Positions 1-5,286 of a DNA stretch of 5,286 nucleotides are shown piece after piece. The DNA is from Verrucomicrobia bacterium UBA1200. GTDB lineage: Bacteria > Verrucomicrobiota > Kiritimatiellia > RFP12 > UBA1067. The notes beneath the pieces were generated by a model. The model saw nothing but the letters and a program-made list of their open reading frames with translations, was not told the origin of the DNA and made no database searches. Made by a program: the position numbers and the translations under genes. Location of the stretch: positions 1-5,286 of the forward strand of contig DBXY01000048.1 of the NCBI GenBank assembly GCA_002309765.1, given 5' to 3'. Within the stretch, counting starts at the first letter, position 1. Each line of letters begins with the position of its first letter.

Positions 1-49
1 TGTCCGGCATTATGACGAATTGCGATCTTGCAAACTCTCTTTCGCTCAA

Positions 50-78
50 TTGACATCTTGGGCTAAACATGGTAAAAT
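50..78 (+). promoter_or_regulatory. Sigma70-type promoter for the DUF5678-like/retropepsin pair
   Basis: A perfect -35 box TTGACA (50-55) is followed by a 17-nt spacer and a -10 box TAAAAT (73-78, five of six consensus bases). Transcription would start near 85, leaving about 155 nt of leader before the first start codon at 242. This is the best promoter match in the window and should drive the two small overlapping genes. It may also drive the glycosidase downstream, since no terminator is seen between them. Confidence 0.75.
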
Positions 79-84
79 GGAAAT

Positions 85-241
85 GTGTTTGTTTTTGAGG
101 GGTGTTGTGCTCTAGGACGGCATTTTGCGCGCGAAGCGAGGAAAGGCGTTGTGGAGTTACGGTTCGCGATGCCCAACGGATCGAGCACACGTTCAACTTC
201 GCCCGCCGAAGCCTTTATGTCTTTTTAAACAGAGGATAAGG
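85..241 (+). promoter_or_regulatory. Long 5' leader, possibly structured
   Basis: This is the stretch between the predicted transcription start and the ATG at 242. It contains small complementary segments: GTGCTC (107-112) with GAGCAC (183-188), extended by one T-A pair, and CTTCG (197-201) with CGAAG (207-211). A TTG at 125 opens the same frame as the gene at 242. The 39 residues it would add are basic and low in recognisable character, so I treat them as untranslated. I recognise no known riboswitch or RNA family here. The region ends in the ribosome binding site AGAGGA (231-236). Confidence 0.3.
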
Positions 242-517
242 ATGACCGCATTTGACAAAGATAAGTTCAAGTCTTGTGTGGATTGGTACCACGCCAATCT
301 TGATTCGCTGTTGCCCTTATATTGCGGAAAGTATGTCGCATGTACCGAGAATGGGGTTGTGGCGTCCGGCGGAACGATGTTGCTTGCCGCTGAGAATGCA
401 ATAGACTGTGGCTACCCGCAGGGAACGTTTGCCGTACACAAGTGCTTGCCCCCGGATCAGGAAGAAGTTTCCTATTTCCATACGCCCCGCGTCGATTTCT
501 CAAAGAGTTGCCTATGA
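242..517 (+). CDS. Small cysteine-rich DUF5678-like protein
   Basis: This encodes a 91-residue protein with no signal peptide or membrane segment, so probably cytoplasmic. Its core (residues 25-68) reads as a stretch ending in GKYVAC (29-34), then VVASG (39-43), a short helix, and GTFAVHKC (61-68). The pattern 'Gk-YVA...g-VvasG...a...G...F.V.k' resembles the small uncharacterised domain DUF5678; this is recall, not a search. Six cysteines in 91 residues (12, 28, 34, 56, 68, 90) is unusual for a small cytoplasmic protein. I chose ATG 242 because AGAGGA lies five bases upstream; the longer TTG frame from 125 adds a non-descript N-terminus. The stop codon overlaps the start of the retropepsin gene as ATGA (514-517), so the two are probably translationally coupled. 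Function unknown; a partner, regulator or substrate of the protease is inference only. Confidence 0.75.
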   Translation: MTAFDKDKFKSCVDWYHANLDSLLPLYCGKYVACTENGVVASGGTMLLAAENAIDCGYPQGTFAVHKCLPPDQEEVSYFHTPRVDFSKSCL

Positions 518-972
518 ATATTGAGCCAGTAGTCCAGTGTTTTGACAAAATCGTTCGTGACATACAGTCCGATTTGGTCATCGTGGGTTCTGGGGAGCGG
601 ATCGCCGGTAACAAGGTGCCGGTTGTTGTAAAAGCGATTTGGGACACGGGGGCGTATGGTTCCGTTATCAGTCCCCGTGTGGCGCACGAACTTGGGTTGA
701 TGCCAGTCGGCGTAAAACCAATCCAAACGGCCAACGGTATTTATGAAGCATATGCGTATGTTGTCGATGTTATGCTGCCGAACAAGTTGGTCATTCGTGG
801 TGTGGAGGTTTCTGAATCGGACTTGAAGGTCTGCGACGCCTTGATAGGCATGGACATAATTTCGATGGGCGACATAAAAATCACAAACAGGCCCACCACA
901 AAATTTTTTTCCGCATACCGGCCGAAGGCGACACGCCGTTTGTCGCCAGTTGAAGATTCTCCCGGTCTGTGA
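514..972 (+). CDS. Retropepsin-like (clan AA) aspartic protease
   Basis: This is a predicted single-domain aspartic protease of 152 residues. The active-site motif is hydrophobic-D-T-G-A at 44-47 (AIWDTGAYGSVIS at 41-53). The second family hallmark, the hydrophobic-hydrophobic-Gly turn, is LIGMD at 110-114. Between them lies a beta-rich stretch with GLMPVG and a V-V-DV-LP strand, as expected for the retropepsin fold. One DTG motif per chain means it must dimerise to be active, as retroviral proteases do. There is no signal peptide, so it should act in the cytoplasm. ATG 514 overlaps the preceding stop (ATGA) with a modest AGAG site at 504-507; the same frame is open from ATG 442, inside the upstream gene, but that extension is the shadow of a coding region. 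The C-terminal tail (about 125-152) is basic and poorly conserved-looking. The substrate is unknown. Related bacterial proteins are often annotated only as 'aspartyl protease family'. Confidence 0.82.
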   Translation: MNIEPVVQCFDKIVRDIQSDLVIVGSGERIAGNKVPVVVKAIWDTGAYGSVISPRVAHELGLMPVGVKPIQTANGIYEAYAYVVDVMLPNKLVIRGVEVSESDLKVCDALIGMDIISMGDIKITNRPTTKFFSAYRPKATRRLSPVEDSPGL

Positions 973-1023
973 ACTTAAATAAAAGGAAACATGCACAATC
1001 TCTAACGTGAGGGTTACATAAAG

Positions 1024-3057
1024 ATGAAACATCAGGTATTGATTTTCGCGGCGATTATCCTTATGTCGGCAGGTGTGTCGTCAGGGGAGTGGACGGCATC
1101 CGGTGAGGGTACGGCGATGCCTGACGGGTATATCCCTGTGATGCTGTCGAACGGGAACCTCTGCATGACGGCCGACCATCTCGGCGGCGTCCCTTTCCCT
1201 TCGGAACGGACACGCCGCTGCTCCCTTTCAACCGGTATCTTTATCGCCGGGCGGCGGCTTCTCTATAACATATACGGGCATGGGAGTTACCGACTCACGC
1301 TCTCGGTTGACGGAAAAGCGTTCGTGAAGCCCGACCGCTGGACCCAAACGCTTGATCCCTTTACCGCGAAGTCGATTGTAACGAACGTTTTCGGTGATGT
1401 CACCCGGGTGGTTGAGACGTTTGTGGCCCATGATCGCGATGTCATCGCCGTGCGCCAGACCTTCCCCGGCACGGACACCGCGCGTCTTGCCGTGGGACTC
1501 GACTACAAGGAACACAGGGATCCAGAGGGGCGGCTGGTTGTCGGCGATTGGGAGGAGACGCCGGATGGCCGCACGTATGCCTTCACCGCCTACGGGCGGC
1601 ATATCGACAAGACGCGCATCACGCTCCGCCATACGCGGGAGGACGGGGCCATCATCACCTTCATCTCAATAGGCGAACCCTACATCGGTACCTATTCGGA
1701 TCTTGTGAAGCGTCACGAGGCGGCATGGAGACAGTACTATGCGGCGTCATCCGTACAGGTGCCGGACGCAAAGTTGATGCGCATGCGTGTGATGGGCGAG
1801 TATCAGCTGAAGTGTACTGTCACCAAATGGAACCTTCCGGTCGGGATATTCCCGTCACATTGGAACGGCAACTCGTTCGCGTTCGACGAACTCTACGGTA
1901 TGCAGGGGCTGCTCTCTTCCGGTCATTTTGATGATGCTCGCCATGTCGCGGATTTTCGCTTCAACACGCTGGGACAGGCCAAACGGCGTGTCGGTGCCGG
2001 CGGACGCGGGGCGCGCTGGTATTGGGAGTGCATGGAAGATGCGACTCGTGAAGGCGCTCCCTCCGGACACTGGCTGGACCATATTTTCCAGATGTCTGCC
2101 ATCGCTCAGACGTGTAACCTTACGGCGTCCTATACCGATGATCTGGACTACCTCCGCGAGAAGGCGTATCCCGTTATGCGCGAATGCGCACGCTTCTACC
2201 GCTCGCAGTACGTCTATAACGCTCCCGACGGTTCGGCGTTTATCGGGCGATGCACCGATCTCGAACGGCTCGGTGCGGCGAAGGATCGGCCCTGCATGAC
2301 GACGTGCGGTGTAATCCATACCTTCCGCGTTTCCGCCGCCGCAGCCGCACGGCTCGGTGTGGATGCGGACGAGGCTGCCGACTGGCGAGCGACGGCGGAC
2401 AGATTGGTCAGGTCGTTGCCCGTCAAAGAGGGACGTTTCGTTCCGACGGCAAATGATCCGGATGCCGTTTCCATGGGTACGCTCGCGGGATATTTCCCGT
2501 TCCCGATCTTTCCCAAAGGACATCCGGAGCAGTCGGCGGCGGTTGACTTCTTTCTCGCGCAGGGCGTGAAGGCGGGTAACATGTATGCGGTCGGCAAAAA
2601 GATCTGCCCCTGGTATGCGGGTACGATGGCGATGGCGGCACAGAGAGCGGGAAGATACGAAAAAGTCTATCCGTTTATCATGGAAGCGGGGGTTTCCGCC
2701 GGGCCCTATGGCGAGTACTGGGAGATTAACGAACCTGGTGTTGCGGAATCCCGTCCCTGGTTCATGACGGCGGCGGGCAACTGCCTCTACGCCCTGAACC
2801 AGATGCTGCTCGCGGAGTTGGATGGCGAATGCCGCATCGGGGCAGGGGTCCCCAAAGAGTGGAAAGAGTGGTCGTTCCGGCTTCCTGCGGAGAGCGGGTA
2901 TGAGGTGGAGTTTGCCGCGAAGGAGGGGCGGGCGGTGAAACTCATCCTGCGCCCGCGCCATGTGGACAAGTTTCGCCGGGTGAAACTCGTTTTGCCCGAC
3001 GGTTCCCGTCACGAAGTTGCCTTAGACAAAGAGGAAGTCGCGGTGATCGCGCCTTGA
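1024..3057 (+). CDS. Secreted GH65-like six-hairpin glycoside hydrolase
   Basis: This encodes a 677-residue exported carbohydrate-active enzyme. Residues 1-20 form a Sec signal peptide (K3, then a hydrophobic core VLIFAAIILM), with likely cleavage after VSS (18-20). No lipobox cysteine is present, so a periplasmic or secreted location is expected. An N-terminal beta-sandwich spans about 22-240 and a linker helix about 226-245. A catalytic (alpha/alpha)6 barrel covers about 246-600, and a small C-terminal beta domain about 601-677. GH65-like landmarks are HWNG..FAFDELYG (279-291), GARWYWE (329-335), GHWLDH (348-353), DDLDYLREKAYPVM (372-385) and PWFMTAAG (578-585). Where GH65 enzymes carry GPDEYH with the catalytic Glu, this protein has CTDLERLG (410-417). 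The acid could therefore be D412 or E414, with other candidates E335, E338 and E568/E570. The substrate cannot be read from sequence; GH95/GH78-type relatives are alternatives. GTGAGGG (1007-1013) serves as ribosome binding site. Only 51 nt separate it from the protease gene, so readthrough transcription is possible. Confidence 0.85.
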   Translation: MKHQVLIFAAIILMSAGVSSGEWTASGEGTAMPDGYIPVMLSNGNLCMTADHLGGVPFPSERTRRCSLSTGIFIAGRRLLYNIYGHGSYRLTLSVDGKAFVKPDRWTQTLDPFTAKSIVTNVFGDVTRVVETFVAHDRDVIAVRQTFPGTDTARLAVGLDYKEHRDPEGRLVVGDWEETPDGRTYAFTAYGRHIDKTRITLRHTREDGAIITFISIGEPYIGTYSDLVKRHEAAWRQYYAASSVQVPDAKLMRMRVMGEYQLKCTVTKWNLPVGIFPSHWNGNSFAFDELYGMQGLLSSGHFDDARHVADFRFNTLGQAKRRVGAGGRGARWYWECMEDATREGAPSGHWLDHIFQMSAIAQTCNLTASYTDDLDYLREKAYPVMRECARFYRSQYVYNAPDGSAFIGRCTDLERLGAAKDRPCMTTCGVIHTFRVSAAAAARLGVDADEAADWRATADRLVRSLPVKEGRFVPTANDPDAVSMGTLAGYFPFPIFPKGHPEQSAAVDFFLAQGVKAGNMYAVGKKICPWYAGTMAMAAQRAGRYEKVYPFIMEAGVSAGPYGEYWEINEPGVAESRPWFMTAAGNCLYALNQMLLAELDGECRIGAGVPKEWKEWSFRLPAESGYEVEFAAKEGRAVKLILRPRHVDKFRRVKLVLPDGSRHEVALDKEEVAVIAP

Positions 3058-3108
3058 AAATAAGGGTTCCGCCCGCATTTGCGTTGGAACATCCATCTTG
3101 ACAACTTT

Positions 3109-3198
3109 AACCGTGGAGAACGTGTAGATCTTTGCGTTTTTTGCGTCCTTTGCGGCTAAGAAGACTAAATCCAATCTTACAAATCGCCGCCCACGGTT
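3109..3198. repeat. 8-bp inverted repeat bounding a 90-bp intergenic segment
   Basis: AACCGTGG (3109-3116) and CCACGGTT (3191-3198) are perfect reverse complements separated by 74 nt. They enclose the tandem TTTGCG repeats. No flanking target-site duplication is obvious and the arms are short. The segment could be a dispersed intergenic repeat, a small non-autonomous element, or chance pairing. Confidence 0.35.
3131..3157. repeat. Three tandem 9-bp TTTGCG repeats
   Basis: Three exact-period copies follow one another: TTTGCGTTT (3131-3139), TTTGCGTCC (3140-3148) and TTTGCGGCT (3149-3157). A further isolated TTTGCGTTG sits at 3078-3086. Read on the minus strand the core is a run of CGCAAAG-type units. 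I recall similar strings recurring between genes in many environmental bacterial genomes, where they produce spurious small reading frames with 'AAKDAKNAK'-like peptides. That applies here too: a minus-strand frame at 3022-3351 contains exactly such a peptide and is not a credible gene. Confidence 0.6.
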
Positions 3199-3211
3199 CG
3201 AAATTTCCGCG

Positions 3212-3240
3212 TTGCGGATCTCGCCGAAATATGCTAGACT
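3212..3240 (+). promoter_or_regulatory. Extended -10 promoter for the FGGY kinase
   Basis: A weak -35 TTGCGG (3212-3217) is followed by a 17-nt spacer and a -10 TAGACT (3235-3240, four of six consensus bases). TGC directly upstream (3232-3234) gives an extended -10. Transcription would begin near 3247, leaving roughly 50 nt of leader before ATG 3296. The kinase therefore appears to have its own promoter and need not depend on transcription from the glycosidase. Confidence 0.5.
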
Positions 3241-3281
3241 GTTTTCCAACAGTGGATAAGCCGTAACCTTCAACTTGAACG

Positions 3282-3288
3282 AGAGGAG
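3282..3288 (+). promoter_or_regulatory. Shine-Dalgarno site that fixes the kinase start
   Basis: AGAGGAG lies seven bases before ATG 3296. A TTG at 3275 opens the same frame seven codons earlier, but translating from it would place the ribosome binding site inside the gene. ATG 3296 is therefore the preferred start. Confidence 0.75.
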
Positions 3289-3295
3289 TTTCCCA

Positions 3296-4822
3296 ATGTC
3301 GTTGGCATCTTTACCTGTGGTCGGAATTGAGTTTGGTTCAACGCGGATCAAGGCGGTGGCGATCGACGGTAATTGCCGTCCGGTGGCCAGCGGGGCGCAC
3401 GAGTGGGAGAACGCGCTTCAAAACGGCGTCTGGACCTATTCGCTGGCGGACGCCGCCGCCGGGTTGCAGGACGCTTTCGCCCGCCTCAAGGCCGACTACG
3501 CCGAAAAGACAGGAACTAAGCTCTGCCGCCTCGGCGCGTTGGGCATTTCCGGAATGATGCACGGCTATCTGCCGTTCGACCGCGAGGGGCGTCAGCTTTG
3601 CGAATTCCGCACTTGGCGCAACACCATTACCGGCGAAGCGGCTGGATTGCTTACCGAGGCGTTCCAATTCAACATCCCGCAGCGGTGGTCGGTGGCGCAC
3701 CTCTATCAAGAAATCCTCAACAATTCCGGGCATGTCCAGTCCATCGATTTCCTTACCACGCTGGCCGGATATTTCCATTGGCAACTGACCGGCCAAAAAG
3801 TGATGGGCGTCGGCGAGGCCAGCGGGATGTTCCCGATCGACCCCGAGACTTGCGACTACCACCAGGGCATGGTGGAGCGGTTCGAGGCGCTGGTTGCCGA
3901 CCGCCGTTATCCTTGGCGCATTCGCGGCATTCTCCCCAAGATTCTGCTGGCCGGTGAATCGGGCGGGTGCCTCACCGAAGCCGGCGCGCGGCTGCTCGAC
4001 CCCACCGGTGAGCTTGAGGCCGGATGCCCGGTGGCACCGCCGGAGGGTGACGCCGAAACCGGCATGGTGGCAACTAATTCCGTTGCCCCGCGCACCGCCA
4101 ACGTCTCCGCCGGAACCAGCATCTTCACGCTGGTGGTGCTGGAACGGTCGCTCAAAGGACTGTATCCGGAAATCGACGTGGTGGCAACTCCGACCGGAAA
4201 ACTGGTGGCGATGAGCCACGCCAACACCTGCACCAGCGACCTCAACGCCTGGGTTAAGTTGCTGGGTGGCGACTATTCCCGGCTCTTCCGCGAATCGCTG
4301 AGCGGCGACCCCGACTGCGGCGGGGTGGTTACCGTACCCTACGTCTCCGGAGAACCCGTCACCGGTTTCGCCGAGGGCCGTCCGCTGGTGCTGCGCACCG
4401 CCGATGCCAAATTCACGCTGGCGAATTTTATGCGGGCCAACATTTATTCCGCCTTTGTGACGATGAAACTCGGCTTGGACAAACTCAAGCCCGAGGGGTT
4501 GAAGATCGATTCCGTCACCGGCCACGGCGGGATTTTCAAAGACCGCGGTGTGGCGCAGCAATATCTGGCGGACGCGCTTGAATCCTCCGTCACCTGCATG
4601 GAGACCGCCGGAGAGGGTGGGCCTTGGGGCATGGCACTCTTGGCGGCCTACACACTCAAAGCTCAGTCCGGCGAAAGTTTCGACTCATTTTTGGAGGAAG
4701 TGTTCGCTTCCGCCAAAAAGGAAACTCTGGCCCCGACACCCGAAGGCGTGGCCGGTTTCAAGACCTACACCGATCGTTTTTCGAAAGCCCTGTCCGCCGA
4801 ACGCGCCGCCCTGTCGCTATAG
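3296..4822 (+). CDS. FGGY-family carbohydrate kinase (xylulokinase-like)
   Basis: This cytoplasmic enzyme is predicted to transfer phosphate from ATP to a sugar or keto-sugar. At 508 residues it is full length for the FGGY family. The N-terminal nucleotide/Mg loop is GIEFGSTRIKAVAID (10-24). ISGMMHGYLPFD (84-95) matches the sugar-binding 'ISGQMHG' region of xylulokinases, and FRTWRNT (104-110) corresponds to their 'LWNDTR'. GDAETG (251-256) places D252 where the catalytic base sits, followed by SAGTSIF (271-277) of the second ATPase lobe. The C-terminal lobe shows VTGHGGIFKDR (407-417) and GEGGPWGMALLA (439-450), the adenosine-binding glycines. The sequence belongs to a distinct subgroup, sometimes labelled only 'ATPase' in databases, as I recall, with conserved HEWEN (35-39) and QFNIPQRWS (124-132). 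The exact sugar is not readable; a pentulose such as ribulose or xylulose is a guess. The neighbouring exported glycosidase supports a role in sugar catabolism. Coding sequence is GC-rich and intact. Confidence 0.88.
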   Translation: MSLASLPVVGIEFGSTRIKAVAIDGNCRPVASGAHEWENALQNGVWTYSLADAAAGLQDAFARLKADYAEKTGTKLCRLGALGISGMMHGYLPFDREGRQLCEFRTWRNTITGEAAGLLTEAFQFNIPQRWSVAHLYQEILNNSGHVQSIDFLTTLAGYFHWQLTGQKVMGVGEASGMFPIDPETCDYHQGMVERFEALVADRRYPWRIRGILPKILLAGESGGCLTEAGARLLDPTGELEAGCPVAPPEGDAETGMVATNSVAPRTANVSAGTSIFTLVVLERSLKGLYPEIDVVATPTGKLVAMSHANTCTSDLNAWVKLLGGDYSRLFRESLSGDPDCGGVVTVPYVSGEPVTGFAEGRPLVLRTADAKFTLANFMRANIYSAFVTMKLGLDKLKPEGLKIDSVTGHGGIFKDRGVAQQYLADALESSVTCMETAGEGGPWGMALLAAYTLKAQSGESFDSFLEEVFASAKKETLAPTPEGVAGFKTYTDRFSKALSAERAALSL

Positions 4823-4841
4823 AAAAAAGAAACGATAGACA

Positions 4842-4898
4842 GGTGACGCGAGACGAGATAAAGAAGCATCCCGTCTCGCGTCACCCATCATATTTTTT
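4842..4898 (+). terminator. Probable rho-independent terminator after the kinase
   Basis: A perfect 14-bp stem forms between GGTGACGCGAGACG (4842-4855) and CGTCTCGCGTCACC (4872-4885). GAT/ATC (4857-4859/4868-4870) can add three inner pairs after one mismatch, leaving an 8-nt loop. Six T residues follow at 4893-4898, seven bases after the stem, and an A-run lies upstream at 4823-4828. A and T runs on both sides would allow two-way termination. The T-run is farther from the stem than usual, so a dispersed palindromic repeat that also stops transcription is an alternative. Confidence 0.65.
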
Positions 4899-4922
4899 GT
4901 TTAAAACGATTCTAGATTTGCA

Positions 4923-4951
4923 TTGAATCTGGCACGTTTTTTTGGTAAAGT
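4923..4951 (+). promoter_or_regulatory. Promoter for the beta-helix-like surface protein
   Basis: The -35 TTGAAT (4923-4928, four of six) and the -10 TAAAGT (4946-4951, four of six) are separated by 17 nt. The -10 is preceded by GG exactly as in the promoter at 50-78 (GGTAAAAT against GGTAAAGT). Transcription would begin near 4958, giving a leader of about 65 nt to ATG 5024. The site lies just past the terminator hairpin, as expected for a new transcription unit. Confidence 0.5.
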
Positions 4952-5023
4952 ATTTGCGCCTTTTGGGCAAGGGTTTTCTTTGCGGGTGCTGGTTGGGTAA
5001 CTATTGTGCGAAAGATTACGAAT

Positions 5024-5286
5024 ATGAAAAAAAGAATGACAGGATGGCTAGCGTTAGCGGTTGCGGTGGCGGCGGGCATGTTCGCGCCGGTGACGGCGCT
5101 GAACGCGTACGCGGAAGAATGGACGGAAGTCAGTACCTGGGCTGATCTGGCCGCCGCGCTCAACGCGGGCAGCCAGGTAAAACTGATGCAGAATGTGAGC
5201 AAGTCGGCTGACTATCTGACCGTTGACACAGGCAAGACGTCCGTGCTCGACCTGAACGGCCATACCATCGAACGTCTCCAGGAGAC
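5024..5286 (+). CDS. N-terminus of secreted, probably beta-helical surface protein (partial)
   Basis: The first 87 codons of an open frame run off the window end, so neither full length nor C-terminal anchor is visible. Residues 1-30 are a clear Sec signal peptide: MKKR, a hydrophobic core WLALAVAVAAGMF, and an AYA cleavage site (28-30). The mature part begins EEWTEVSTWADLAAALNAGS and continues with VKLMQNV (52-58) and a strand ending VLDLNGHTI (74-82). This 'W-dL..Al..g..v.L..nv....l.v..g....LDLNGHTI' pattern is typical of parallel beta-helix domains (pectate-lyase-like folds) in large adhesin-like or surface proteins. The start is chosen from the signal peptide; no strong Shine-Dalgarno site is seen. 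It has its own promoter and follows a terminator, so it is not part of the kinase operon. Adhesin versus polysaccharide-active enzyme cannot be told from this fragment. Confidence 0.75.
   Translation, partial: MKKRMTGWLALAVAVAAGMFAPVTALNAYAEEWTEVSTWADLAAALNAGSQVKLMQNVSKSADYLTVDTGKTSVLDLNGHTIERLQE

Noticed and set aside
1..49. Possible end of an upstream gene or element
   Set aside because: No recognisable coding frame, repeat or RNA signature in this short stretch.
125..241. N-terminal extension of the DUF5678-like protein from TTG 125
   Set aside because: The added residues are basic and non-descript, while ATG 242 has a clear AGAGGA site five bases upstream. AGGA at 114-117 is a possible but weaker site.
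927..947. Hairpin GGCGACA/TGTCGCC near the end of the retropepsin gene as a terminator
   Set aside because: The stem is only 7 bp, lies within coding sequence, and has no T-run after it.
950..980. Promoter for the glycosidase (TTGAAG at 950-955, TTAAAT at 975-980)
   Set aside because: The spacer is 19 nt and both boxes are weak; readthrough from the promoter at 50-78 explains expression equally well.
472..1032. 186-codon minus-strand frame over the retropepsin gene
   Set aside because: No domain resemblance and no ribosome binding site; the + strand frame shows both retropepsin hallmarks.
1855..3012. 385-codon minus-strand open frame opposite the glycosidase
   Set aside because: It has no recognisable domain, is rich in Arg/His/Pro typical of antisense shadows, and lies wholly inside a well-supported + strand gene.
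3098..3130. Perfect -35 box TTGACA at 3098-3103 as a promoter
   Set aside because: No acceptable -10 box at 16-18 nt spacing; the nearest TA-rich hexamer (TAGATC, 3125-3130) is 21 nt away.
3022..3351. 109-codon minus-strand frame across the kinase upstream gap
   Set aside because: Its AAKDAKNAK peptide is produced by the TTTGCG nonamer repeat, and the frame overlaps the ends of two real genes.
3338..4561. 407-codon minus-strand open frame opposite the kinase
   Set aside because: Composition is shadow-like (Gly, His, Gln, Arg rich) and the + strand frame has full FGGY motifs; high GC suppresses stop codons on the opposite strand.

Overview
The window looks like chromosomal DNA from a Gram-negative, sugar-degrading bacterium. 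A member of the PVC group (Kiritimatiellota or Lentisphaerota type) is my best guess. The guess rests on three things: a secreted six-hairpin glycosidase, a big-surface-protein N-terminus ending in a beta-helix-like 'LDLNGHTI' segment, and an intergenic TTTGCG nonamer repeat of a kind I associate with such environmental genomes. It is inference from style only, because no rRNA or marker gene is present.

Layout, all genes on the + strand. Bases 1-241 carry a near-consensus sigma70-type promoter (TTGACA-N17-TAAAAT) and a leader of about 155 nt. Two small genes follow, overlapping by ATGA: a 91-residue cysteine-rich protein resembling DUF5678 (242-517) and a 152-residue retropepsin-like aspartic protease (514-972). 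By eye this pair is less GC-rich than the rest. After 51 nt comes a secreted 677-residue GH65-like glycoside hydrolase (1024-3057). The next gap (3058-3295) holds three tandem 9-bp TTTGCG repeats inside a wide 8-bp inverted repeat, then an extended -10 promoter. An FGGY sugar kinase of 508 residues (3296-4822) follows. It ends in a strong 14-bp hairpin with a displaced T-run, probably a terminator. A third promoter then leads into the start of a secreted, probably beta-helical surface protein (5024 to the window end, incomplete).

Functionally, the glycosidase (exported) and the kinase (cytoplasmic) fit successive steps of carbohydrate use: release of a sugar outside the cytoplasm, then phosphorylation of a sugar inside. 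Their separate promoters and the repeat between them mean co-regulation is not shown. The DUF5678-like/retropepsin pair looks like a self-contained two-gene module with its own promoter and translational coupling. It is the least understood part of the window and the best candidate for an undescribed system. Long open frames on the minus strand opposite the glycosidase and the kinase are shadows of GC-rich coding sequence.
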